From: Acidobacteriaceae bacterium | Lineage (GTDB): Bacteria > Acidobacteriota > Terriglobia > Terriglobales > Acidobacteriaceae | Assembly (NCBI GenBank): GCA_025462785.1 | Contig: JAOAPG010000329.1 | Span: 1-5,505, forward strand | Direction of reading: 5' to 3' | DNA length: 5,505 nt | Shown here: positions 1 to 5,456 of the stretch, one piece after another | Numbering within the stretch: the first letter of the stretch is position 1 | Layout: each line of letters opens with the position of its first letter | Notes under the pieces: model-generated | Told to the model about the DNA's origin: nothing | Database searches by the model: none | Seen by the model: only the letters and a program-made list of their open reading frames with translations | Position numbers and translations under genes: made by a program

Positions 1-1
1 T

Positions 2-76
2 TCTGGACACTCAGAGCGGGCCATGGCTAAAGCTTTAGACACAGGTACTCTGGAAAGAGCTCACAAGCGCAACTAA
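2..76 (+). CDS. Possible 3' end of an upstream gene (C-terminal fragment only)
   Basis: From the left edge, the frame starting at base 2 stays open for 24 codons and ends at TAA 74-76. It reads as a charged, helix-compatible tail (SGHSERAMAKALDTGTLERA then HKRN). The other two plus frames stop earlier, at 28-30 and 36-38, so this is the only plus-strand frame that could be the tail of a gene entering from the left. Twenty-four codons is too little for family recognition, and an open run this short can occur by chance. If it is real, the intergenic space before the M48 gene is 84 bases. Confidence 0.25.
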   Translation, partial: SGHSERAMAKALDTGTLERAHKRN

Positions 77-160
77 CTTCTTGCATCTCTGCCAGCTATC
101 TGGGAAACTTTTCTTGTCGTTTGGACTTCTAAGTTAGCGAAGTGACCTCCCGGGTGTTTT
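77..160. other. Intergenic leader upstream of the M48 peptidase gene
   Basis: This non-coding stretch precedes the peptidase start. A TGA at 143-145, in frame with the downstream gene, bounds how far 5' that gene can extend. I found no convincing -35/-10 pair, and there is no clear Shine-Dalgarno sequence in the 15 bases before the ATG at 161. Confidence 0.4.
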
Positions 161-1255
161 ATGCTGCATCGTCTCGTGCTTCCCGTCTGCCTCACCCTCC
201 TTGGTCTATCCGGCATTTTGGCTTTGGGCCAGACCGATAGTTCGCAACAGCCCACTCCGACTGGTGCTTTGACACCGACCATTTCTCCACCTGTCGCGCA
301 ACACCCAGTGAAGAGTTACCACGATGGCAGTGTCCGCGACATCGACGCTATTGGTAACAGAAATATCGGCTGCCAACGCAGTATGGGCAATTGGTATAGC
401 ATTGAAAAGCAGATCGCAATGGGTAAGGAGTATTCCATGCAAGTGGAAAGTACTTCCAAGCTCGTTACCGATCCGGTAATTACTGAGTACGTGAATCGTG
501 TCGGGCAGAATCTTGTCCGTAATTCGGATGCTCTCGTGCCATTTACGATCAAGGTGGTCGACTCAGACGAAATCAATGCGTTTGCCCTTCCCGGTGGTTT
601 CTTCTACGTGGATTCGGGACTAATTCTCGCAGCGGACAATGAGGCGGAACTGGCAGGCGTGATGTCGCACGAGATTGCGCATGTAGCTGCCTGCCATGCC
701 GCTCGGGAAAATACTCGCGGGCAGCTCATGAATCTCGCTTCGATTCCATTGATCATGATTGGCGGACCGATCGGTTACGCCGGGTACCAAGCTGCCGGAT
801 TGCTTGTCCCGCTCGGGTTTCTGAAGTTTTCGCGGGGCTTTGAATCGGAGGCAGATTATCTCGGCGTTGAGTACATGTACAAAGCCGGATATGACCCACA
901 ATCTTTTACCGCGTTTTTTGAGAAGGTAAAGAATCTTGAGAAGCACAAGCCCGGCACCATATCCAAGGCTTTCGATTCCCATCCGCAGACTCCGGACCGC
1001 ATCGCAAAAACGCAGCAGGAGATAAACACATTGCTTCCTGCGGAACCCCAGTACAAGGTCGATACTTCAGAGTTTCAGGATGTGAAAGCAAGGCTTAGCT
1101 CTATAGAGAATCGCCATAAGATTGACAGCAATCATGAAGACGGCAAGCCTACCCTTCGCCGCGCCTCCCATCCTACGTCTACAGATGGCGGTAAAAGCGA
1201 TGACAGCGCAGATGATCGCCCGACGCTGAAGCGCCGAAATGATACGCAGCAGTAG
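161..1255 (+). CDS. Secreted M48 family zinc metallopeptidase (BepA/Oma1-like catalytic domain)
   Basis: A 364-residue protein, probably a periplasmic protease acting in envelope protein quality control, as BepA/YfgC-type M48 peptidases do (family inference). Residues 1-23 form a signal peptide: a short basic start, a hydrophobic core, and a likely signal peptidase I site after ALG. A low-complexity Ser/Thr/Pro linker follows at about 24-50. The catalytic domain spans about 75-290. It carries the HEIAH zinc site (H170, E171, H174) inside SHEIAHVAACHAAR, the third ligand Glu in FESEAD (E228, with D232), and a SHPQTPDRI block at 273-281, whose H274 matches the histidine-switch position of BepA. 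A hydrophobic, Gly-rich segment (about 191-221) lies between the two zinc motifs. There are no C-terminal TPR repeats as in BepA. Instead the last 60 residues are charged and disordered-looking, with PTLRR (330-334) and PTLKR (354-358). The start is the first ATG after an in-frame TGA at 143-145, and it gives a proper signal peptide. The family is very likely; the substrate is unknown. Confidence 0.93.
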   Translation: MLHRLVLPVCLTLLGLSGILALGQTDSSQQPTPTGALTPTISPPVAQHPVKSYHDGSVRDIDAIGNRNIGCQRSMGNWYSIEKQIAMGKEYSMQVESTSKLVTDPVITEYVNRVGQNLVRNSDALVPFTIKVVDSDEINAFALPGGFFYVDSGLILAADNEAELAGVMSHEIAHVAACHAARENTRGQLMNLASIPLIMIGGPIGYAGYQAAGLLVPLGFLKFSRGFESEADYLGVEYMYKAGYDPQSFTAFFEKVKNLEKHKPGTISKAFDSHPQTPDRIAKTQQEINTLLPAEPQYKVDTSEFQDVKARLSSIENRHKIDSNHEDGKPTLRRASHPTSTDGGKSDDSADDRPTLKRRNDTQQ

Positions 1256-1286
1256 CGTTAGAGCACTGACCTGGGCGGCAGAACCG

Positions 1287-1679
1287 CTATAGTAGATTCC
1301 CTTCGGCCAAGTCTTTAACCAATCCCAAGTCTGCTTCCAGAAAGTCGTAAGAGGGCATAGCTTTGCGTTCCACCCATTGCACGTCTTTGAAAATCTTATT
1401 CTCTATCTCACCGCGATATTCGTGAACTGCGAAAAAGCGTAGCTCGACTGATCCGCCGTTCGGATATGTATGAACGATCCGCGAAACTTCTTCGCCGATT
1501 ACAGCGTCGATGCCAAGTTCCTCGTCTAGTTCGCGATGCAGGGCATCTCGGGGCTGCTCGCCATCTTCAATCTTGCCGCCAGGGAACTCCCATTTCAGCG
1601 GCATCACCTGATGGCGGGTGCGCTGGCAGACCAAAATCTTCTCGTCTTTGAGAATTAAGGCTGCAACTACTCGCTTCAT
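1287..1679 (-). CDS. MutT/NudG-type Nudix hydrolase ((deoxy)nucleoside triphosphate pyrophosphohydrolase)
   Basis: A 130-residue single-domain Nudix enzyme, close to the usual length of E. coli MutT (about 130). Such enzymes hydrolyse NTP/dNTPs, often oxidised or modified ones, to the monophosphate and pyrophosphate in the cytosol. The Nudix box is perfect: G35-x5-E41-x7-R49-E50-L-x-E53-E54-x-G56-I57. It is preceded by the WEFPGGKIEDGE block typical of the MutT subgroup, and the N-terminus MKRVVAALIL is also typical. Near the C-terminus, the YDFLEADLGLV segment puts Asp117 where E. coli MutT has Asn119, the base-contacting residue. That resembles the NudG (CTP/5-substituted dCTP) form, so 8-oxo-dGTP specificity should not be assumed. 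The start codon overlaps the stop of the upstream BtuF-like gene (ATGA, 1676-1679), and there is no strong ribosome binding site, so translational coupling is likely. The gene converges with the M48 gene; no convincing terminator is visible in the 31-base gap. Confidence 0.93.
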   Translation of the reverse strand: MKRVVAALILKDEKILVCQRTRHQVMPLKWEFPGGKIEDGEQPRDALHRELDEELGIDAVIGEEVSRIVHTYPNGGSVELRFFAVHEYRGEIENKIFKDVQWVERKAMPSYDFLEADLGLVKDLAEGNLL

Positions 1680-2545
1680 GAGCGCACCATAGCCGCGAAA
1701 TGGATTCCATCACGAACGTCTCTAATTCGCCTTAGACCTTGCGGAAATGAAAAGGTTTCGGGCCACAGAGCAGCCGCTAATGCGCGTAGACCATCAACTA
1801 ACGTGGGCGCTGGAGTGTTCAGTAATGCGTCGCTGATGCAGTAGACTCCGCGTTCTCTCGCGAGTTTTGTCTCCTGCCATTCTCGTTTCTCGATAATTTT
1901 CTCAATAGGTACGCGGTCACCTGCACCGCACCATGCCGCGACCATCACATCCGGACCTTCTGCCAGCACTGCCTCCGGTGTAGTAGTTGCGCCTGGAATT
2001 CCGACGAACTCACCTCCGGCAATTTCCACCAGCTCTGCGACCCAAGCCTGCGATGCAATCAGCGGCTTGCCCCATTCTTCGCAATAGACTTTAGGACGCT
2101 TCCGATCGCTACGTGCAGCACTTGCCTGTATTCGGATTGTTTCAATCTGGTGCCGCATAAGAGTAATAGTTTGCGATCCTTCGTCCGAGGCTCCCATAAT
2201 TCCCGCAATGCACGCGATGTCGCAATATATGTCGGCCAGTGTCTTGGGTGCGAATCCCAGGAACCGCGCTCCCGATTTCAATATTTCAGTAACCGCCTTC
2301 TCCTGATAGGGAACAGATGCAATAACCAGATCTGGCCGGGCATTTAATATCTGTCCGCTTTGTGCCGTCCAGGAATCAGCAACGATTATTCGGTTGTTCT
2401 GTGCGGCGTCGGGACAGACATCCACGCAATACTTAGTGCAAGCCACGAGACGATCAAGTCTTCCAATCGTTTGCAGGATCAGAGTTGCGCTGGGCTGCAA
2501 GGACACGACTCGTTGCGGCGTATAGTCTGAGTGCATGTGATTCAT
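1676..2545 (-). CDS. Signal-less BtuF-like helical-backbone metal/corrinoid-binding protein
   Basis: A 289-residue protein with the periplasmic-binding-protein type III fold (Peripla_BP_2; BtuF/FepB superfamily), the fold used to bind cobalamin or ferric siderophores for ABC importers. Visible family blocks are RVVSLQPSATLIL (12-24), PDLVI (71-75), the VYCEEWGKPLIAS...W...LVEIAGG block (153-178), TPEAVLAEGPDVMVAAWCG (189-207) and the terminal helix region LVDGLRALAAALWP (249-262). There is no signal peptide or lipobox, so the product is predicted to be cytosolic, and no transporter permease or ATPase genes are nearby. It is unusually rich in cysteine for this fold (C36, C40, C44, C108, C112, C155, C206, C236), including a Cx3Cx3CP motif at 36-45. 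Such orphan homologues are often labelled 'cobalamin-binding protein', but the ligand cannot be told from sequence. ATG 2545 is the first start; M4 is an alternative. The gene overlaps the downstream Nudix gene by 4 bases. Confidence 0.85.
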   Translation of the reverse strand: MNHMHSDYTPQRVVSLQPSATLILQTIGRLDRLVACTKYCVDVCPDAAQNNRIIVADSWTAQSGQILNARPDLVIASVPYQEKAVTEILKSGARFLGFAPKTLADIYCDIACIAGIMGASDEGSQTITLMRHQIETIRIQASAARSDRKRPKVYCEEWGKPLIASQAWVAELVEIAGGEFVGIPGATTTPEAVLAEGPDVMVAAWCGAGDRVPIEKIIEKREWQETKLARERGVYCISDALLNTPAPTLVDGLRALAAALWPETFSFPQGLRRIRDVRDGIHFAAMVRS

Positions 2546-2591
2546 CTTACCGCTTAACTCTGCTCCGCCGACTGAGAGAACACACGAGGTT

Positions 2592-2597
2592 TAGAAT
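2592..2597 (+). promoter_or_regulatory. Candidate -10 element of the Fe-S scaffold gene
   Basis: TAGAAT matches five of six bases of the bacterial -10 consensus and ends 8 bases before the ATG at 2606. The best -35 at 18-base spacing (CCGACT, 2568-2573) matches only three of six. If the -10 is real, transcription would begin almost at the start codon, giving a leaderless or nearly leaderless mRNA. That would fit the absence of a Shine-Dalgarno at normal spacing: the nearest purine run, GAGGT 2586-2590, is 15 bases from the ATG. Confidence 0.3.
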
Positions 2598-2605
2598 ATT
2601 GCCTG

Positions 2606-2971
2606 ATGTACTCTCCTCAACTTCTTGACCACTTCCAGAATCCTCGCAACGCGGGTGAAGTTCCTGACGCGAATGCGTCCGCACAGATTGAGAATCCCGC
2701 GTGTGGTGACATTCTGAAGCTCACGATGAAAATTGAGGATAGTCGCATCGTCGATGTGCGTTTTCTCGCCAAGGGATGTGTCGCTGCCATTGCATGTGGC
2801 TCAGCTCTGACTTCCTTAGTGCGCGGAAAGCATCTGGACGAGGTTCGAAGACTCACCAGGGAAGATGTGGTTCAAATCGTCGGCAGTTTGCCACAAGCTT
2901 CCGTCCACGCCAGCCACTTGGCAATGGATGCATTCGCATCGGCATTGGGCAAGTTCAGAACTCCTATTTAA
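2606..2971 (+). CDS. IscU/NifU-N-type iron-sulfur cluster scaffold protein, variant lacking the third cysteine
   Basis: A 121-residue protein of the IscU/NifU N-terminal family, the scaffold on which Fe-S clusters are built in the cytosol from cysteine-desulfurase sulfur. Compared from memory with E. coli IscU, it keeps the N-terminal YSPQLLDHFQNPRNAGEV block, the first ligand loop NPACGD (C33, D35; IscU C37, D39) and the second cysteine in KGCVAAIACGSALTSLVRGK (C58; IscU C63). The third motif, normally HCS-x-LA, reads HASHLA (101-106): the histidine is kept, but the cysteine (IscU C106) is Ala102. An additional cysteine, C64, lies six residues after C58, where IscU has serine. No desulfurase, HscA/B, SUF or ferredoxin gene is adjacent. 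The gene diverges from the BtuF-like gene and converges on the HAD gene, with 20 bases between the stops. Family membership is secure; full scaffold activity is uncertain because of the missing cysteine. Confidence 0.88.
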   Translation: MYSPQLLDHFQNPRNAGEVPDANASAQIENPACGDILKLTMKIEDSRIVDVRFLAKGCVAAIACGSALTSLVRGKHLDEVRRLTREDVVQIVGSLPQASVHASHLAMDAFASALGKFRTPI

Positions 2972-2991
2972 GCGCGTCTGATATTTATGGA

Positions 2992-3717
2992 TTAATCCTT
3001 TTCAGCTTGGGGAAACGTTCCGTCGGGCCAATAGACTATCCATCCTCGCTCACCTGCCATTGTCTGCAGATCAGAATTAGGGTTTACGGCAAATGCGTGG
3101 CGAGCGATTTTGAGCATCTCAGCATCCCAACGAGAATTTCCAAACGCTACGTCGGGATCAATTTTCGCAACCTCTCGAATCGCCTTGGGTTTACCTCCTC
3201 CCGAAGGAACACGAATTAAACGATCGGTAATCGTCCCATTCTCGATTTCAACGGACGCCGCTAGAATTCGATTCACTGGAATATTAAAGTGTTTCATCCC
3301 AGCCTCAATGACCCAATTATTCGTAGACGAGACAGCCCAGACGTCGCACCCCATTTTCTGCAGGCGGCTTACGAGTTCGCGCATCTCGGGAAAGATATTC
3401 GCCACGAACTTCTCGTTAAAAAACTCACCCGCAAAATTCAACATCGCGGTTTCTCTGAGCCCCTTGTGCATCGTGACCATCTCTCCGCACATCTCGTCTT
3501 CGGTGACATTGCCCACTTTGTACTCCGCATAACGAGCTCGTATGTTCGCGGCAACCGCGTCCGAAACGATACCGCGCTTGAGTTCCCAGGAGAAAAAACT
3601 TTCGCCAGCATCGCCGCACCAAAGGGTGCCATCGCAATCGAAGAAAGCTACGGCGGGTTTGAGGTGCAAAACGGAGTCGATGAATTCCACAGCTTTAGCA
3701 GAGAGAGTTGTGCTCAC
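2992..3717 (-). CDS. HAD-IB-type phosphatase (phosphoserine-phosphatase-like)
   Basis: With a GTG start at 3717 this is a 241-residue haloacid-dehalogenase-superfamily hydrolase, which would remove phosphate from a small molecule through an aspartyl-phosphate intermediate. Motif I is FFDCDGTLW (nucleophile D27, acid/base D29). An alpha-helical cap of the SerB-like type follows at about 36-105. Motif II is VSSTNN (S130 or S131), the motif III lysine is in GGGKPKAI (K176), and motif IV is AFGNSRWDAEML (N194, D198). The terminal AVNP...GW.VYWP block is typical of phosphoserine-phosphatase-like proteins annotated generically as HAD-IB. An ATG at 3822 would give 276 residues, but it lies inside the upstream gene and adds a leader with no family resemblance. 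The GTG start (MSTTLSAKAVEFI) sits 16 bases after that gene's stop and fits operon geometry, with a weak GGA-type ribosome site. This is the third gene of the chdC operon. The substrate is unknown. Confidence 0.85.
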   Translation of the reverse strand: MSTTLSAKAVEFIDSVLHLKPAVAFFDCDGTLWCGDAGESFFSWELKRGIVSDAVAANIRARYAEYKVGNVTEDEMCGEMVTMHKGLRETAMLNFAGEFFNEKFVANIFPEMRELVSRLQKMGCDVWAVSSTNNWVIEAGMKHFNIPVNRILAASVEIENGTITDRLIRVPSGGGKPKAIREVAKIDPDVAFGNSRWDAEMLKIARHAFAVNPNSDLQTMAGERGWIVYWPDGTFPQAEKD

Positions 3718-3733
3718 GTAGCATAATCCATTC

Positions 3734-4384
3734 TTAATTTGAGGTAGAAGCCTTGGTTGCAGAGACCAGAGTTTCGTAATCTTGCGGTGTATCCACATTG
3801 AATGTAACGAAAGGATCTTCAACTTGGATGTATTCGATGTGGTCCTGGTTTTGATGTTCGATTTCGCGCGCGGTCGCGGTCGCGTTCGCTTCTAAGAACA
3901 GGGAAATCATTTCGCGCCCGAGAAGAAGCGGATGCCCGTGCTTCCCGGCGTATTCCGGCACGACTGCCCACTTTCTTCGCAGAGCAGCGTCTTCGAACGC
4001 CAAACGAAGCATTTTGAGAGTACTCACTTTGGGCGGCGGTCGATCGACTAGTGTGACCATAGCCGCGTCGCGTCCCTGGTTGAGAACTTCTTGCAATCCA
4101 ACTTGAAGGGAACTGAATTGTCCGAGTTCTGGATTCCGATTTCGGACAACCGACGCTCCTGCCGAATAAGCAACCGGCCTCAGATATTCCTCGTTTTTCC
4201 CGGCGACCACAATCACCATGTCATTAACCGCATTGAACGTTGCGATCGCGGCCGATAAAAATGTTTGGTTGGTTGCAATACCAGCCGTAGCCGGAGGCCA
4301 TGGCAGCAATGCCTTGTCTCGTCCCATTCGAGTGGATTCGCCTGCTGCCAAGATCACACCGCAGAAGCTGGGCGCACGGCTCAT
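3734..4384 (-). CDS. MobA/MocA-type NTP transferase
   Basis: A 216-residue cytosolic nucleotidyltransferase of the GT-A-like MobA/MocA superfamily, whose members transfer CMP or GMP from the NTP to molybdopterin, or act on other phosphorylated or sugar substrates. The N-terminal signature is LAAGESTRMGRDKALLPW (12-29), with the nucleotide-binding loop and K24. The NPELGQFSSL block (84-93) and VDRPPP (metal-binding D114, in the position of the usual GDQP) point to the MocA branch, as does GKHGHPLLLGREM (147-159). The C-terminal FNVDTPQDYE (195-204) carries the second metal-binding aspartate, D198. MocA proteins usually have a D-x-GaR block near residue 170; here that stretch is ANATATAREIEH, encoded by a hexamer-like repeat. 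The start overlaps the chdC stop (ATGA, 4381-4384), so the two are probably co-translated. No molybdenum cofactor or molybdoenzyme gene is in view, so the substrate assignment stays open. Confidence 0.87.
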   Translation of the reverse strand: MSRAPSFCGVILAAGESTRMGRDKALLPWPPATAGIATNQTFLSAAIATFNAVNDMVIVVAGKNEEYLRPVAYSAGASVVRNRNPELGQFSSLQVGLQEVLNQGRDAAMVTLVDRPPPKVSTLKMLRLAFEDAALRRKWAVVPEYAGKHGHPLLLGREMISLFLEANATATAREIEHQNQDHIEYIQVEDPFVTFNVDTPQDYETLVSATKASTSN

Positions 4385-5250
4385 AGCCCGCTCGGCAGTT
4401 CACCATTCAGTAACTTGCCAAGCGCTGCCGCAGGACAGCGTAGCCCGACATAGAAATGTCCGAACAGCGCATAGACCGCACTAACCTCGTCGAAGCGCAT
4501 TTCATAGATAAGCTTTTTGAACACGACGGGGTCATCGGAGAATAAGTCGACACCCCATTCCCAATCATCGAAACCAATCGAGCCGGTGATGATCTGCTTC
4601 ACCTGGCCAGCGTAGCGGCGTCCAACTAGACCATGCTCATTCATCTGACGGGCCCGCTCTTCAATAGGAACGGTGTACCAATTCTTTTCTTCACCCCGGC
4701 GGCGATCCATAGGATAAAAGCAGGCATAACGATGCTTGGGAATCTCCGGAAATAATCGTGGCCGCATGGCTTCGCGCTGGCGTACCAAAGTCTCTTCGAT
4801 CGAGCGATTCCATTCCTCGGAATGGGTCGCGATTCCGCGCTCAGCCAGTTCCCGATAAATTTTAGTGGTGGACTCGTATAGTCCAAGCTCAATGATCGAC
4901 AGATAGGAACTCGTGGGTTCCAGATAATCATTCAGCCGCAAACGAGCGAGCTGCAACTCCGCCTGATTCAATTCATCGAAGGACTCGCGGAAGTGTACGA
5001 ACATCAGGTCGCCCTTGTGTCCGAGCAAAGAGAACAGAGCGGACTGACCTGTCCCATTCTGCTCCATTCGCCCGAATGCCTCGCTGGCCTCTTGGACGAT
5101 ATCGCTTTTCTGATTGGCGTCGAGAGCTCGCCATGTGTCCCAGCGAAAGCGCATCATCTGATGCAGCACGCTGTAACCTTCCACGGTAAGCGGAACGGCT
5201 GGAATTTCCGTTGAAACCGAGTGTTGCCGAACTGGATGGGTGGTCGACAT
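4381..5250 (-). CDS. chdC: Coproheme decarboxylase (HemQ/ChdC), chlorite-dismutase family
   Basis: This enzyme performs the last step of the coproporphyrin-dependent heme pathway: hydrogen-peroxide-driven removal of two propionate carboxylates from Fe-coproporphyrin III to give heme b in the cytosol. The 289-residue protein aligns (from memory) with S. aureus ChdC throughout its C-terminal half. It has PRLFPEIP (R165 = R131), FYPM (catalytic Y179 = Y145), the MNEHGLVGRRYAG block with the proximal heme ligand H206 (= H172), and VKQIITGS with Q219 (= Q185), where true chlorite dismutases have Arg. GFDDWEWGVDLFSDD and YEMRFDEVSAVYA complete the match. S. aureus K149 is replaced by R183. The protein is about 35 residues longer before the active site: about 12 at the N-terminus and about 22 in a charged helical insertion near 126-163. 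It is the first gene of a minus-strand operon with the nucleotidyltransferase and HAD genes. No other heme gene is present in the window. Confidence 0.95.
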   Translation of the reverse strand: MSTTHPVRQHSVSTEIPAVPLTVEGYSVLHQMMRFRWDTWRALDANQKSDIVQEASEAFGRMEQNGTGQSALFSLLGHKGDLMFVHFRESFDELNQAELQLARLRLNDYLEPTSSYLSIIELGLYESTTKIYRELAERGIATHSEEWNRSIEETLVRQREAMRPRLFPEIPKHRYACFYPMDRRRGEEKNWYTVPIEERARQMNEHGLVGRRYAGQVKQIITGSIGFDDWEWGVDLFSDDPVVFKKLIYEMRFDEVSAVYALFGHFYVGLRCPAAALGKLLNGELPSGL

Positions 5251-5456
5251 AAAACTTATTCAGTCACGCTTGAAGTAATCATTGTACCCGGGAAAAGATT
5301 GCGGAGAAAGGATGGTTGTCGAAATCGAAAGTAGTGAAACGCAACACAAAGATTGGCATCATTTCCAAGGAACAACTAACCCCTCCCGTGAACCGCAAAG
5401 ATCAGCATCCAAAAGCCACGGACTTGAATCAACAGAAGTACTAACCAAGGTTCGCA
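5251..5456. other. Divergent intergenic region between chdC and the LLM oxidoreductase gene
   Basis: This stretch of about 206 bases separates two divergently transcribed genes and should hold both promoters. Visible are the TACAAT for the minus strand, a strong GGAG (5303-5306) placed 5 bases before ATG 5312 on the plus strand (an open frame of uncertain meaning), and AAGG (5447-5450) in ribosome-site position before ATG 5457. I see no inverted repeat large enough to call an operator or riboswitch. Confidence 0.5.
5281..5286 (-). promoter_or_regulatory. Candidate -10 element of the chdC operon
   Basis: Read on the minus strand, 5286-5281 is TACAAT, five of six bases of the -10 consensus. 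It lies about 30 bases before the chdC ATG, which would give a leader of roughly 24 bases. No good -35 is seen at 16-18 base spacing, and there is no clear Shine-Dalgarno before the ATG, so the call is weak. Confidence 0.25.

Noticed and set aside
161..190. Lipoprotein signal at Cys10 of the M48 peptidase
   Set aside because: Preceding residues LPV do not fit a lipobox and the cysteine is within the hydrophobic core; a signal peptidase I site after ALG fits better.
1273..1289. Possible terminator hairpin between the M48 and Nudix genes (GCGG, loop CAGAA, CCGC)
   Set aside because: The stem is only four base pairs, has no T-run, and overlaps the Nudix stop codon; not distinguishable from chance.
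2989..2998. Perfect 10-base palindrome GGATTAATCC at the HAD stop codon
   Set aside because: Does not extend beyond ten bases, lies in a convergent gap, and has no loop or T-run; no support as an operator or terminator.
2776..3219. Plus-strand 147-residue frame overlapping the Fe-S scaffold and HAD genes
   Set aside because: Runs through the scaffold gene in another frame and then antisense to the HAD gene; composition (Arg/Ser-rich) and lack of family motifs indicate a shadow.
3110..3726. Long plus-strand open frames (3110-3532, 3289-3726) opposite the HAD gene
   Set aside because: They lie antisense to a gene with all four HAD motifs and show no recognisable protein family; shadows.
4381..5250. 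True chlorite dismutase
   Set aside because: The distal position is Gln219 (not the Arg of chlorite dismutases) and the catalytic Tyr179 is present, both typical of coproheme decarboxylase.
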